Shown here in pieces: positions 21,959 through 31,740 of a DNA stretch of 64,000 nucleotides. Below the pieces are notes generated by a model. The model saw only the letters and a list, made by a program, of their open reading frames with translations. It was not told the DNA's origin and ran no database searches. The translations under genes and the position numbers were made by a program. This DNA comes from Flavobacteriaceae bacterium (GTDB taxonomy: Bacteria; Bacteroidota; Bacteroidia; Flavobacteriales; Flavobacteriaceae). Numbering within the stretch: position 1 is the stretch's first letter; the number at the start of each line of letters is the position of its first letter. The stretch spans positions 1 through 64,000 of the forward strand of contig JANTFW010000001.1 of NCBI GenBank assembly GCA_024763245.1. Reading direction: 5' to 3'.

Positions 21959-24900
21959 TTATTCCCTCTCTATTTTGATTCGTACCCCCTCACTATGACT
22001 CGTAAATTCCGGTGCATACATACATTGAATAGTCGTTATCCCATTAGAAAAATTGCCGGCATTATTTGCTCTTAAATCATATTCAAACACATAGACCCCT
22101 TTATGTAAACTGTCGAAGAAAAAATTAGTACTGGCATCTTTAGTGCTTTCATAATACGCAAGGCCATCTTGATATTTATATTTAGAAAGTACATTTATAG
22201 GCTCCAATCCACTGGCACGCATATCCTTCATATGAACAAATTCCATACTTCTATCAACTTTCAACGCTATACGCACACGAATCAAATCACCAACTTTTAC
22301 ATGGCTAGACGCTGTTATCTCCGTCATTTTTTCTCCGGTATCTGAATTGGTTTTTACAAAGAGTTTTTTTGTTATTTGTAAAGGTGTTGTTGCAAAAGAA
22401 ATTTTATCTAAATTCTCAAAATATTGCCAATATAAGGCACCCCAAGCAATACCATTGCCCGTTTTAGTAATACTTACTTTTGCTTTTTCTTTGGTAATTT
22501 CATCTCCAGTCCAAACGGTTTTAAAATAGCCGGTTCCTGCTTCAGGTTTGTTTGGAATATCCGCCATAGGATCTAACGTTTCGTTTCCAATCATTACCTG
22601 TACTCTATTGGTATTTTCACTCCAATCGTTTCCATAACTTAACAGGGCATACACGGCTTCTGTAGTAGCTTTGGTTGTTTTCCATCGGTTGGTTTGTTTA
22701 TTTTTTAGCAACCATTTTTTAAGATTGTCAATTGTTTTGGTATCCTTTTGAATCTCGGCAAAGGTTTCTATTAATAAAGCCTGTGTTTCTATAGGCGCTT
22801 GATACCAATACCAACCACCGGACTGATTCGATTTCCAGTACATACCCAACTCCTCATTGGTAATACTATTTTCATCCAAACTCCGTATAATGGCTTGAGC
22901 AGTGTTGCTGTTATTATTTCTATGGGCTACCAATGCAATCAAGGCTTTTTGGTATAACGTATAAGAATTCCAATAGGTGTAGGATTGCTGCGTATAATAA
23001 TCAACCGCCTTCTGTAAAGATGGTTTTATAGGATGTTCGGGAAAAAAGCTACGCATATATAAATAGTGTAATTGTATATTTCCTAAGTGATTGGCTTCTA
23101 AATATTTTTTTGCCAACGCATCCCCTTTGGCTTTATCGTTCTCTTTTTCTTTAATAATCTTAGCCCTTTCTAATAATTTAGCATAATCGTCATGTAACTC
23201 ATTATCTAAAAAAGCGATGGCTTTTTCTAACATACGAGTTGTTTGATTTCTACGGTCGATATGTAATTTGTTTAAATGGCCAAAACCGGTAGCAATATGT
23301 TGAGTGATATATCGGCTCGGATAACGTCCGCCTTTAAACCAAGGGAATCCACCATTACTCATTTGTATATCAGCTAATTTCTGTTCCGCACGTTGTAGTT
23401 CATTAGTCATCGTATTAAGATCAAACAACAGGGCTATTCGTTTTTTCTGTTCGGTCTCACTTTGAGCATCACGTAACCAAGGCGTTTCCTGAATTAGAAG
23501 TGATTTTAATTCTTGGTTTTTCTCTAAATTAGACAACAGTGCATCTGATGATGACCAGCGATCAAAAACTTTTTTAATCTTAGGATTCGACTGAAGTATT
23601 TTAGTAGCCAAACTATTGGCATAATATCGCGAAAAGGTTTGCTCTGAACATTCGTAGGGATACTCCATCAAATACGGTAAGGCTTGTATAGCATACCACA
23701 CCGGATTAGAGGTCACCTCTAAGGTTAATTTCTGATTACGCAACGTATTAGAGGTATTGGATTTTAATTTTTCTAACGTAAAGCTACGTTGCTCATTAGA
23801 ATTTACCCACATAGGCAAAGTCTCAGTAACCAACATACTATTGGTTACTACCGGCAATACATTTTGTTCCCCATCAGAAAAATTTCCTGCTTTTGCGACT
23901 ATTTTATACTGGACTACCTGAATCCCTTTTGGAATAGATAAATCCCAAGATACAGCTGTATTTCCTTGAGCAGTGACATCAAAAGGTTTAATTAGGTTTG
24001 CTTTAGACACAATAGAAGTCAAGGCTTTTCCGGTAAAAGGATCCGAAAGTTCCAATTGTACTTTTCCGGATAAATCGGTATCACTAAGATTGCTGATTTT
24101 TGTACTAAATGTCAACTGATCTCCTTCCCTTAAAAATCGAGGGGGATTAGGCAACAACATCAGTTCTTTTTGTGTAAGTGTTTGCAAACCGGCATAGGCG
24201 GTTCGTACATCTTTGGTATGTGCTAAGAGTTGTAATTTCCAACGGGTTAAGGCTTCGGGTATGGTAAAGGTAAATTCTATATTTCCGTCTGCATCTGTAT
24301 GCAATTGTGGATAGAAAAAAGCGGTTTCATTAAAATTGGTTCGGATTGGTACTGCAGAAAAATCTGTAGTTTCTTCTGTTGATGCATCTATACTATTTGA
24401 AACCCCAGCTACATCTCCCTCCATTTTTTCAACCGATAAGGTTGCTCTTTTTGACATTATACCTCTACCTACTTTTGCACTTGCCATTTTATTCTTTTTG
24501 TCTCGAACCGGAGCTGCTTCCATAACTTCCATTTCATCTGTTAAAAGCATCGTGTCATTATAATAAGAAGCAAAAGAAAAACCAAACCAGTTTAAGGCAT
24601 CAAAACCTAGATTTTTCGGATAACGCACAAAATGTTTATTGAGGGTACGAACGGTGAACTGAGTGATTTCAAAACTTTTATAAGCGTTTGTAGAAAGCGA
24701 TGTATAATAGGGCCGTATCCCAATGTATGGTGGCCTTTGCCATTTATGTGGTTTAAACTGATCTAAGGAAGCGTCGTACATACTTGCTAAGAGCTCCGCC
24801 GCAAACTTATCCTTTTGTAAGCCCTTGATTTTAAATCGCCATGTTTGTTGGCTACCGGGTTGTAATTTATCCCTGAAAGTCAGCGTTTCAATTTCTAAAT

Positions 24901-27900
24901 CTTCCTGAGTTAAGGGTACATCAATAAAAACGCTACCTCCTATATACGCATTGTAATTTACCAACTGATAATGAACGACAAACCCACCTAAATCTTTATT
25001 GGTTACGGGTATGGCTATATATTTAATTTCGTCCGAAAGCTTAATAATCTGTGTGGAAACAATCTTTTTATCTTTCTCTACTCTTAGTATAACCGAAGCT
25101 TCTTTCGAGGCTGTGCCTACTTGTAGACAAACCGATTCCCCAACTTTATATTGCGATTGATCTGTTTTTACAACGAGCAACTGATTATCCGGCACTTTAT
25201 CGGATTTTAAATCATACAGATTCATAACCTGCTTGTCTACAAGGGTTTGTCCAAACTTATCTTGGGCTTCCATCACAATAAGATAGGCCCCAATTGGCCA
25301 CTTATTGGTCAATTTTTTTCTTTTTATCAACACCTTGTTTGGTGCTTTTATCTGGGTTGTAAATTCTTCATCATACACTAGTTCACCTAAAGGTCTTTGT
25401 AATGGGTTATCTTCATCGGCATAGGCATCGTGAGGAAAATGCCGGTAAAAATCATTTTGGGTCAAGATCTTATAGTCTGGTGTACTCCAAGGTCTCGGCC
25501 GCATAACTTGTTGCGGTGCCGCTATCTTATAAATTTTTAGTCTACCAGATAATGAAACGGGTTGATTATTGAGGTTTTTGGTAATGATCTGAATGGATTG
25601 TTCTTTGTCGTCTCTATTCCATTTATCAGCTGTTATTAACTGGATCACGGCACTGTTATAACCCACTTTCACAAGGGTTTTTGTGCTGTGTGTTTCTCCG
25701 TTAATATCGGTTACATCAGCCAAAATTTCATAATTAAATATTGGCGAATCTTTTGGAGCAATAGCTACATCCGGTTGTGCTTTAAAATTAATCTCATAAT
25801 TTCCTTTTGCATCGGTCTGGGTCTCACCATGTAGTATTTCCTGAGGTTCTGATGAAAAAGCAGGACGATACCAATACCACCATCTCGGAAATTGAATTTT
25901 GCGATGCACGCGATATACTACTTTTGCCTCCGTTATAGCATTACCGGCATAAGCCGTAGCCACTCCTGTTACTTTTACCGTATCATTAACTTTATAGGAT
26001 CCCGAAACAGGCATAAACTTAGTTTGAAATTTAGGACGTTTATATTCTTCAACAGCAAACGATTTACTGGTATTTATTTGATATTCAACTCCTGACACTT
26101 TAATGGTAAAATTTCCGGTTAAACCGTTTGCCGGTAAGACAAATGTGCCACTTACCGAACCAAAATCATTGGTAAGCAATTCCAGCCTACTCACGGATTG
26201 TCTGTTTACATCTCTTAATTCAACTAGCACTTTTTCGTTAGCGAGCACTTCAGAAAACGTTCTTTTTCCTCTCGGTTTTCTCGTAACGGCAATGGCTTTA
26301 AAATAGAGTGTCTGTCCAGGTCGATAAATACTTCTATCGGTAAAGATGTAAGCATCGTTATAGGGGCGTTGTTTGTGGTTTGATACATAACTTTTCTGAA
26401 GATAATAATTGCCAAATTCGCCCTTATCGTCCTTGTAAGTAATACTTGCTTTTACGCTATTATAGTAGATGTCTTTGGGTAGATAAATCTGTCCATATTC
26501 ATCGGCACGTAAACTTTTATCAATTTTTTTGTCATATTTTCCGGTGTTTTTGTTTGATAAGTGAACGACAGCTCCTTGCAATGGTATTCCATTATTTCTA
26601 TCAACAACCTGAAAAATCTGTTGCTTTTGGGTATTGGTTTCCAGTAAAGCAATATTGGTAACCTGCACGGCAGTATAGGCAAAAATATTGGCCTTTGACT
26701 GCTTATCTGTGACCAAAAAAAGATAGTTACCTCGGGGTAACTTGGGTATTATCAACTCCGATTGATGCCTTTGAAAATCCGATTCATTTTTTACCTTAGC
26801 TTCCCATTCTGTCTGAATAGGAAGGGTGTTGATTAATGCCAAAATTTCAATATCATTATATGTCTTTGCCAGTTTTCTATAAAAATCAACATTTGTTCTC
26901 AAAATCCTAAAGAATATATGATTGGTGTTTTTATGAGCCAATAATACTCGTGATTCCTTGTTAATTGGGATGTGTTTTTCTGCTGTTATGTCGAAAGACT
27001 TTTTAACAAGATTAGCTAATAGGACTTTGCATTTTTTTGCCCCTAAACTCTCGGGATAACGTGCAATACTTTGTTCACAAACTTGCTTTGCTTTTTTTAG
27101 TTCCCATTGTGCAGTTTCATCCTTATTCGATTGGTATTGTTGGCCTTTTTCTTTATAATGAGAGGCTATTTCAAAGCTGTATAGGGTACTCATCTCATCC
27201 GATTTTAAATTGGATTCCGATTCCAGTAAAGTTTTAAGATAAACCGATTCTTTGTCGTTAAAACTCGCATGTTGTTTTACAAAGGCTAGGCGTTCCAGAT
27301 CGACAACAACCAATGCTTTTGTATTTTTGTTGTGAAGATGAAACCGTATCAAATTTTGATACAACAACAAGGCGTTAAACTGTAAAGATAATGTGTCTTT
27401 AGTACTAATAGACAAGTCTTTAAAGGTGGAAGCTTTATCCAAATAATCCGGATTATCGAGCACAAACTTATAGGCCGGTTTTGATAAATTCGTTTCATCC
27501 GTTTTATAAAAATCCAATGCATTATGCGCTAAAAAATCATATAAAGTAGGTCTGTATACTTTTGAATTGTCTCGCTGATCTATTATACCATTAAAGTCTT
27601 CCAAGGGAGTCGTTTGAGCTAATAGGGCATTATCAAGCGATTGTTGAAAATGGAGGTGAATCTCGGCAAAAAGTGTTTGTAAATCCCAAGTACGAAAATC
27701 ATTGGCATTCACTTTTTTATCGGTATGTGTTCTATCGTAAAAGCGCCATCTGTTCTCTTGAAAATACTGCCAATACATATTGGCTAAGATACTTTCTAGT
27801 ATATTCTTTTCCGGAAATTTCGCTACTACTATTTCACTTTTAAAAGTATTGACAATACGCAATTGTGCATCCTCCTCAAGGACTAACATATATTTGGATT

Positions 27901-28111
27901 GGTACAACAAACTTTTGATAAGCTGATTGGTATTTGACTCTTTTTTTGCTTTTTCAAGAATTTTTTGAACGATTTCATTTGCCGATTTTGGTAAATTCTC
28001 TTTATCGAATCTGCTTACCTCTTTCCATAGAGATTTATAGTCGTTTGGTGAAGGTTGTTGAGCGTGGGTCAAAGTTGAAAATAATAAAATTAATACAAGT
28101 ACCTTTTTCAT
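21959..28111 (-). CDS. Alpha-2-macroglobulin family protein (2050 aa)
   Basis: MG domains, TDRSIYRPGQTLYFKAI, bait-type region, FTIPEALTRWKL, thioester-type CSEQ in YPYECSEQTFSRYYANSL. Confidence 0.93.
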   Translation of the reverse strand: MKKVLVLILLFSTLTHAQQPSPNDYKSLWKEVSRFDKENLPKSANEIVQKILEKAKKESNTNQLIKSLLYQSKYMLVLEEDAQLRIVNTFKSEIVVAKFPEKNILESILANMYWQYFQENRWRFYDRTHTDKKVNANDFRTWDLQTLFAEIHLHFQQSLDNALLAQTTPLEDFNGIIDQRDNSKVYRPTLYDFLAHNALDFYKTDETNLSKPAYKFVLDNPDYLDKASTFKDLSISTKDTLSLQFNALLLYQNLIRFHLHNKNTKALVVVDLERLAFVKQHASFNDKESVYLKTLLESESNLKSDEMSTLYSFEIASHYKEKGQQYQSNKDETAQWELKKAKQVCEQSIARYPESLGAKKCKVLLANLVKKSFDITAEKHIPINKESRVLLAHKNTNHIFFRILRTNVDFYRKLAKTYNDIEILALINTLPIQTEWEAKVKNESDFQRHQSELIIPKLPRGNYLFLVTDKQSKANIFAYTAVQVTNIALLETNTQKQQIFQVVDRNNGIPLQGAVVHLSNKNTGKYDKKIDKSLRADEYGQIYLPKDIYYNSVKASITYKDDKGEFGNYYLQKSYVSNHKQRPYNDAYIFTDRSIYRPGQTLYFKAIAVTRKPRGKRTFSEVLANEKVLVELRDVNRQSVSRLELLTNDFGSVSGTFVLPANGLTGNFTIKVSGVEYQINTSKSFAVEEYKRPKFQTKFMPVSGSYKVNDTVKVTGVATAYAGNAITEAKVVYRVHRKIQFPRWWYWYRPAFSSEPQEILHGETQTDAKGNYEINFKAQPDVAIAPKDSPIFNYEILADVTDINGETHSTKTLVKVGYNSAVIQLITADKWNRDDKEQSIQIITKNLNNQPVSLSGRLKIYKIAAPQQVMRPRPWSTPDYKILTQNDFYRHFPHDAYADEDNPLQRPLGELVYDEEFTTQIKAPNKVLIKRKKLTNKWPIGAYLIVMEAQDKFGQTLVDKQVMNLYDLKSDKVPDNQLLVVKTDQSQYKVGESVCLQVGTASKEASVILRVEKDKKIVSTQIIKLSDEIKYIAIPVTNKDLGGFVVHYQLVNYNAYIGGSVFIDVPLTQEDLEIETLTFRDKLQPGSQQTWRFKIKGLQKDKFAAELLASMYDASLDQFKPHKWQRPPYIGIRPYYTSLSTNAYKSFEITQFTVRTLNKHFVRYPKNLGFDALNWFGFSFASYYNDTMLLTDEMEVMEAAPVRDKKNKMASAKVGRGIMSKRATLSVEKMEGDVAGVSNSIDASTEETTDFSAVPIRTNFNETAFFYPQLHTDADGNIEFTFTIPEALTRWKLQLLAHTKDVRTAYAGLQTLTQKELMLLPNPPRFLREGDQLTFSTKISNLSDTDLSGKVQLELSDPFTGKALTSIVSKANLIKPFDVTAQGNTAVSWDLSIPKGIQVVQYKIVAKAGNFSDGEQNVLPVVTNSMLVTETLPMWVNSNEQRSFTLEKLKSNTSNTLRNQKLTLEVTSNPVWYAIQALPYLMEYPYECSEQTFSRYYANSLATKILQSNPKIKKVFDRWSSSDALLSNLEKNQELKSLLIQETPWLRDAQSETEQKKRIALLFDLNTMTNELQRAEQKLADIQMSNGGFPWFKGGRYPSRYITQHIATGFGHLNKLHIDRRNQTTRMLEKAIAFLDNELHDDYAKLLERAKIIKEKENDKAKGDALAKKYLEANHLGNIQLHYLYMRSFFPEHPIKPSLQKAVDYYTQQSYTYWNSYTLYQKALIALVAHRNNNSNTAQAIIRSLDENSITNEELGMYWKSNQSGGWYWYQAPIETQALLIETFAEIQKDTKTIDNLKKWLLKNKQTNRWKTTKATTEAVYALLSYGNDWSENTNRVQVMIGNETLDPMADIPNKPEAGTGYFKTVWTGDEITKEKAKVSITKTGNGIAWGALYWQYFENLDKISFATTPLQITKKLFVKTNSDTGEKMTEITASSHVKVGDLIRVRIALKVDRSMEFVHMKDMRASGLEPINVLSKYKYQDGLAYYESTKDASTNFFFDSLHKGVYVFEYDLRANNAGNFSNGITTIQCMYAPEFTSHSEGVRIKIERE

Positions 28112-28136
28112 GGGAAAATGAGATTTCTATTCCCTA

Positions 28137-28144
28137 CAAACTTA
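28137..28144 (-). promoter_or_regulatory. -7 box TAAGTTTG (minus strand) for the A2M gene
   Basis: CAAACTTA on + strand, 26 bp upstream of the start. Confidence 0.45.
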
Positions 28145-28192
28145 CAATAATCATTCCTCTTTTAATAATCAAAATGAGGGAAAGACGTGATA

Positions 28193-28213
28193 TTTTAGGG
28201 AAACACCCTAAAA
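28193..28213. promoter_or_regulatory. Inverted repeat in a divergent promoter region
   Basis: TTTTAGGG-aaaca-CCCTAAAA, 8-bp perfect arms, no U-tract. Confidence 0.35.
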
Positions 28214-28263
28214 TCAGTAGTAATCATCTACTGGAAGCCTTCTTTTTTTGCCTCTAAAAAGTG

Positions 28264-28271
28264 TACCTTTG
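28264..28271 (+). promoter_or_regulatory. -7 box TACCTTTG for mpl
   Basis: TAnnTTTG 22 bp upstream of the ATG at 28294. Confidence 0.5.
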
Positions 28272-28293
28272 AGCCCAATTTATTTGATATACC

Positions 28294-29649
28294 ATGCATA
28301 TTCATTTTATTGCCATAGGAGGAAGTGCCATGCATAATCTGGCACTGGCACTGGCACAAAAAGGAGACTTGATAACAGGAAGTGACGATACTATTTTTGA
28401 ACCCTCGAAATCACGTTTAAAAAAACAGGGTTTGTTACCCGAAAAAATGGGATGGTATCCTGATAAAATCACCCCAGATATAGATGCGGTAGTACTGGGT
28501 ATGCATGCTAAACAAGATAATCCAGAATTACTAAGAGCATTGGAATTAGGCCTGAAAATCTATTCCTATCCTGAGTTTCTTTATGAACAATCTAAAAATA
28601 AAACCCGGGTTGTCATTGGTGGCTCCCATGGAAAAACGAGTATTACCTCTATGATACTTCACGTAATGCAGTATCACAATATAGCAGTTGATTATATGGT
28701 GGGTGCGCAATTAGATGGTTTTGAGACGATGGTGCATCTTACTACCAAAAATGAATTTATCGTTCTAGAAGGTGATGAATACCTTTCATCTCCTATCGAC
28801 AGACGTCCTAAATTCCATTTATACAATCCTCATATTGCCTTACTCAGCGGCATTGCTTGGGATCATATTAATGTTTTTCCAACATTTGACAACTACGTCC
28901 AGCAATTTAGACTGTTTATTGATTCTATTGTACCCGGTGGAATGCTGGTCTATTTTGAAAAAGATCCGGTTTTACAAAAACTCGTAACAGAAACAGCCCA
29001 ACCTATTAAGAAATATGCCTACAATAGTATGCCACATACTACTGAAGATGGAATTACCTATCTTTTTTCGGATGAAGGAAAAATCCCCATTCAAATTTTT
29101 GGAGACCATAATATGCAAAATCTGGCCGGAGCACAATGGGTTTGTCAATTAATGGGCGTTGATAACTCACAATTCTTAGAAGCCATAAGCAGTTTTGCTG
29201 GAGCTAGTAAGCGTCTTGAAAAAATTGCGGGATCTAATCATGCTGCCTTGTTTAAAGATTTTGCACATTCTCCCTCAAAAGTTTTGGCCACAGTAAAAGC
29301 TGTAAAAAATCAATTTCCCGAAAGAAAACTCATTGCCTGTTTAGAATTACACACCTATAGTAGTTTAAACCCGACTTTTATCAAAGATTATAAAGACACT
29401 CTTGCTTTAGCAGAGCAAGCTATTGTCTATTATTCTCAAAAGGCTGTAGCCATAAAAAAACTTGCTCCTATCTCAAAGGAAGATATCAAAGCTGCCTTTA
29501 ACAGAGATGATCTGATGGTATTTACAAATAGTGAGGAGTTTACTGCTTTTATAAATCAAATGAATTTTCAAAACAGCAATCTTCTCTTGATGAGTTCCGG
29601 TAATTATGGCGGCTTGGATCTAAAAAAATTAAGAAGTCGCTTTCGATAA
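28294..29649 (+). CDS. mpl: Mur ligase family, murein peptide ligase-like (UDP-MurNAc:tripeptide ligase)
   Basis: HFIAIGGSAMHNLALALAQKGDLITGSDD; GGSHGKTSITSMILHVM; FKDFAHSPSKV. Confidence 0.85.
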   Translation: MHIHFIAIGGSAMHNLALALAQKGDLITGSDDTIFEPSKSRLKKQGLLPEKMGWYPDKITPDIDAVVLGMHAKQDNPELLRALELGLKIYSYPEFLYEQSKNKTRVVIGGSHGKTSITSMILHVMQYHNIAVDYMVGAQLDGFETMVHLTTKNEFIVLEGDEYLSSPIDRRPKFHLYNPHIALLSGIAWDHINVFPTFDNYVQQFRLFIDSIVPGGMLVYFEKDPVLQKLVTETAQPIKKYAYNSMPHTTEDGITYLFSDEGKIPIQIFGDHNMQNLAGAQWVCQLMGVDNSQFLEAISSFAGASKRLEKIAGSNHAALFKDFAHSPSKVLATVKAVKNQFPERKLIACLELHTYSSLNPTFIKDYKDTLALAEQAIVYYSQKAVAIKKLAPISKEDIKAAFNRDDLMVFTNSEEFTAFINQMNFQNSNLLLMSSGNYGGLDLKKLRSRFR

Positions 29650-30687
29650 ACGCCTTACCTTTTTGATATAGCGAAACAAGTCCCTAATATCCATCCAATA
29701 GGTATAAAAAGCGCCGCTTTGTAGCCCATTTTTCTTATGAACACTCGCTATTTTATATAAAATTTTCCAATGTTCACGTATCGCTTTTAAACCTCTAAAA
29801 TAGGTGGTATGATAAGGGTCATAAATATGAGTAGGTTCTGAAATAGTACCATTGATTTCTAAAATCGTAAAATTCTTGCCTTGTTTTAATTCTTCTATTG
29901 TTGTATACTTTACATCTAATCTTCCGTAATACCAGCCTTTTATACGCCTACTAAGTCCATCTAAAACTGCTTCCAGCTCTTTATCTATAAGATGATTACC
30001 ATTAACAAATCGAGTTCCCTTACTGTGATTTCCTATATCGGTAAGCTTGACTAAGGTATCTTTTTCCACCACACTATTCCATTGATCAGCATGTATTTTC
30101 TCGAACAATTGATAGTAATGTTTTGCTCTATTGTCATTACGAACAAGCTGTGATAAGGTCAATATCCCATCTCCTTTTACATGGATAAAAGATTTAAGAG
30201 TTACGGATGTAATACGCCCCGTTTCTGCATCGGGCATCCTATGATAAAAAATGCCACACTCATTAGGTAAATCTATAAATTCTTGAAGAATCGTAGGGAT
30301 TGGATACTTCTTTATATAATTTTTTAATTGCTCATCCGAATAGATTTTTTGAACCAACATACCTCGAAAACCTATATCCGGTTTAGCAATAACTGGGTAA
30401 TCAATCCCTTTTTTATGAAGTGATATGACAATACTATTAAGTGGTGTATCTTTTTGGATTAGAATAGATTTTGGCCTTACATCATCAGGCACTAATTCTA
30501 AAGTTTCAAATTTAGATTCTGTTCCATTACCCGAGTTTTTTATACCCGGATTTACCATCGAATAAAATGTAAAATCTCTTGCCTTTAGTGCCAAATATAT
30601 AGCATAAGGTATATTTGGTATGTAAAACATATAGGAAGGCCAATATTCCCAATCTGTAAATTTTTTTAACCATTTATTATTTTTCAT
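29629..30687 (-). CDS. ATP-grasp protein (D-Ala-D-Ala ligase-like)
   Basis: YPVIAKPDIGFRGMLVQKI, ILQEFIDLPNECGIFY, GRLDVKYTTIEEL...ILEINGTISEPTHIYDP. Confidence 0.75.
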   Translation of the reverse strand: MKNNKWLKKFTDWEYWPSYMFYIPNIPYAIYLALKARDFTFYSMVNPGIKNSGNGTESKFETLELVPDDVRPKSILIQKDTPLNSIVISLHKKGIDYPVIAKPDIGFRGMLVQKIYSDEQLKNYIKKYPIPTILQEFIDLPNECGIFYHRMPDAETGRITSVTLKSFIHVKGDGILTLSQLVRNDNRAKHYYQLFEKIHADQWNSVVEKDTLVKLTDIGNHSKGTRFVNGNHLIDKELEAVLDGLSRRIKGWYYGRLDVKYTTIEELKQGKNFTILEINGTISEPTHIYDPYHTTYFRGLKAIREHWKILYKIASVHKKNGLQSGAFYTYWMDIRDLFRYIKKVRRLSKATS

Positions 30688-31495
30688 CCCTATACTTTAC
30701 AATTGCATTTCTAACACTGCCGAATTGCAATAACAGCTCCTTCGCTTTGTTATAACTTACACCAAGGTCTTCCATAATCATTTTTGTACCCCGATCAACT
30801 AACTTGGTATTGGTCAATTGCATATCAACCATTTTATTACCTTTTACCCTCCCCAATCGAATCATGGTGGCTGTTGTAATCATATTTAAAACCATTTTTT
30901 GTGCCGTACCGGCTTTCATTCTGGAACTTCCGGTTACAAATTCAGGACCCACGGTTACAACTATAGGATGTTTTGCTACTCTAGCCAAAGGACTACCTTC
31001 GTTCATCGTAATACAACCGGTTATTATATTATTCCGATTTGCTTGTTCTAATGCCGATACCACATAAGGCGTACTTCCCGATGCGGCAATACCAACCAAT
31101 ACATCTAAATCAGAAATATGATAAGCTTGTAAGTCATTCCAGCTCTGTTCTTTGGAATCTTCGGCATTTTCAACGGCTTTACGAATGGCCGTATCTCCAC
31201 CTGCAATCAGACCAATTACCAAATCATCAGACACTCCAAAAGTAGGAGGACATTCTGAGGCATCTAATATACCAAGTCTACCACTCGTTCCGGCACCAAT
31301 ATAAAAAAGCCTCCCTCCTTTTTGTAATTTAGACACTAGGTTTTCTATTAATACTTCTATAGCCGGTAATTGTTTTTGAACGGCTAGGGCTACTTTTTGA
31401 TCTTCATTATTAATGTTTTCTATTATTTCACCCACAGACATATCTTCCAAATGTTGATAAGTAGATGGTGATTCCGTAATTTTTTTATATTTCAT
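30677..31495 (-). CDS. murQ: N-acetylmuramic acid 6-phosphate etherase
   Basis: GGRLFYIGAGTSGRLGILDASECPPTFG, VTGSSRMKAGTAQKMVLNMITT. Confidence 0.96.
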   Translation of the reverse strand: MKYKKITESPSTYQHLEDMSVGEIIENINNEDQKVALAVQKQLPAIEVLIENLVSKLQKGGRLFYIGAGTSGRLGILDASECPPTFGVSDDLVIGLIAGGDTAIRKAVENAEDSKEQSWNDLQAYHISDLDVLVGIAASGSTPYVVSALEQANRNNIITGCITMNEGSPLARVAKHPIVVTVGPEFVTGSSRMKAGTAQKMVLNMITTATMIRLGRVKGNKMVDMQLTNTKLVDRGTKMIMEDLGVSYNKAKELLLQFGSVRNAIVKYRDEK

Positions 31496-31558
31496 ACCAT
31501 TATTTTATGGTGCGACCTATTGAATTAACTAACTTTTAAATTATTTGCCAAAAAAAAC

Positions 31559-31566
31559 TACCTTTG
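31559..31566 (+). promoter_or_regulatory. -7 box TACCTTTG, long leader before the OmpA/PD40 gene
   Basis: TAnnTTTG about 175 bp upstream of the ATG at 31741. Confidence 0.45.
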
Positions 31567-31740
31567 TATTTGGATATTTAAAATGTTAATAACATCTTTA
31601 CCAACGAATAGAATTTTTATAAACCCCAAACCTAATTAATATTATTTACTATTACAAATATTAATTGGTCTGCTTTTTGTTTGAGCATTTGTGTTTTATA
31701 ATTACTAATAGAAAAGAATCAAATAGAAACTGACAGCAAA

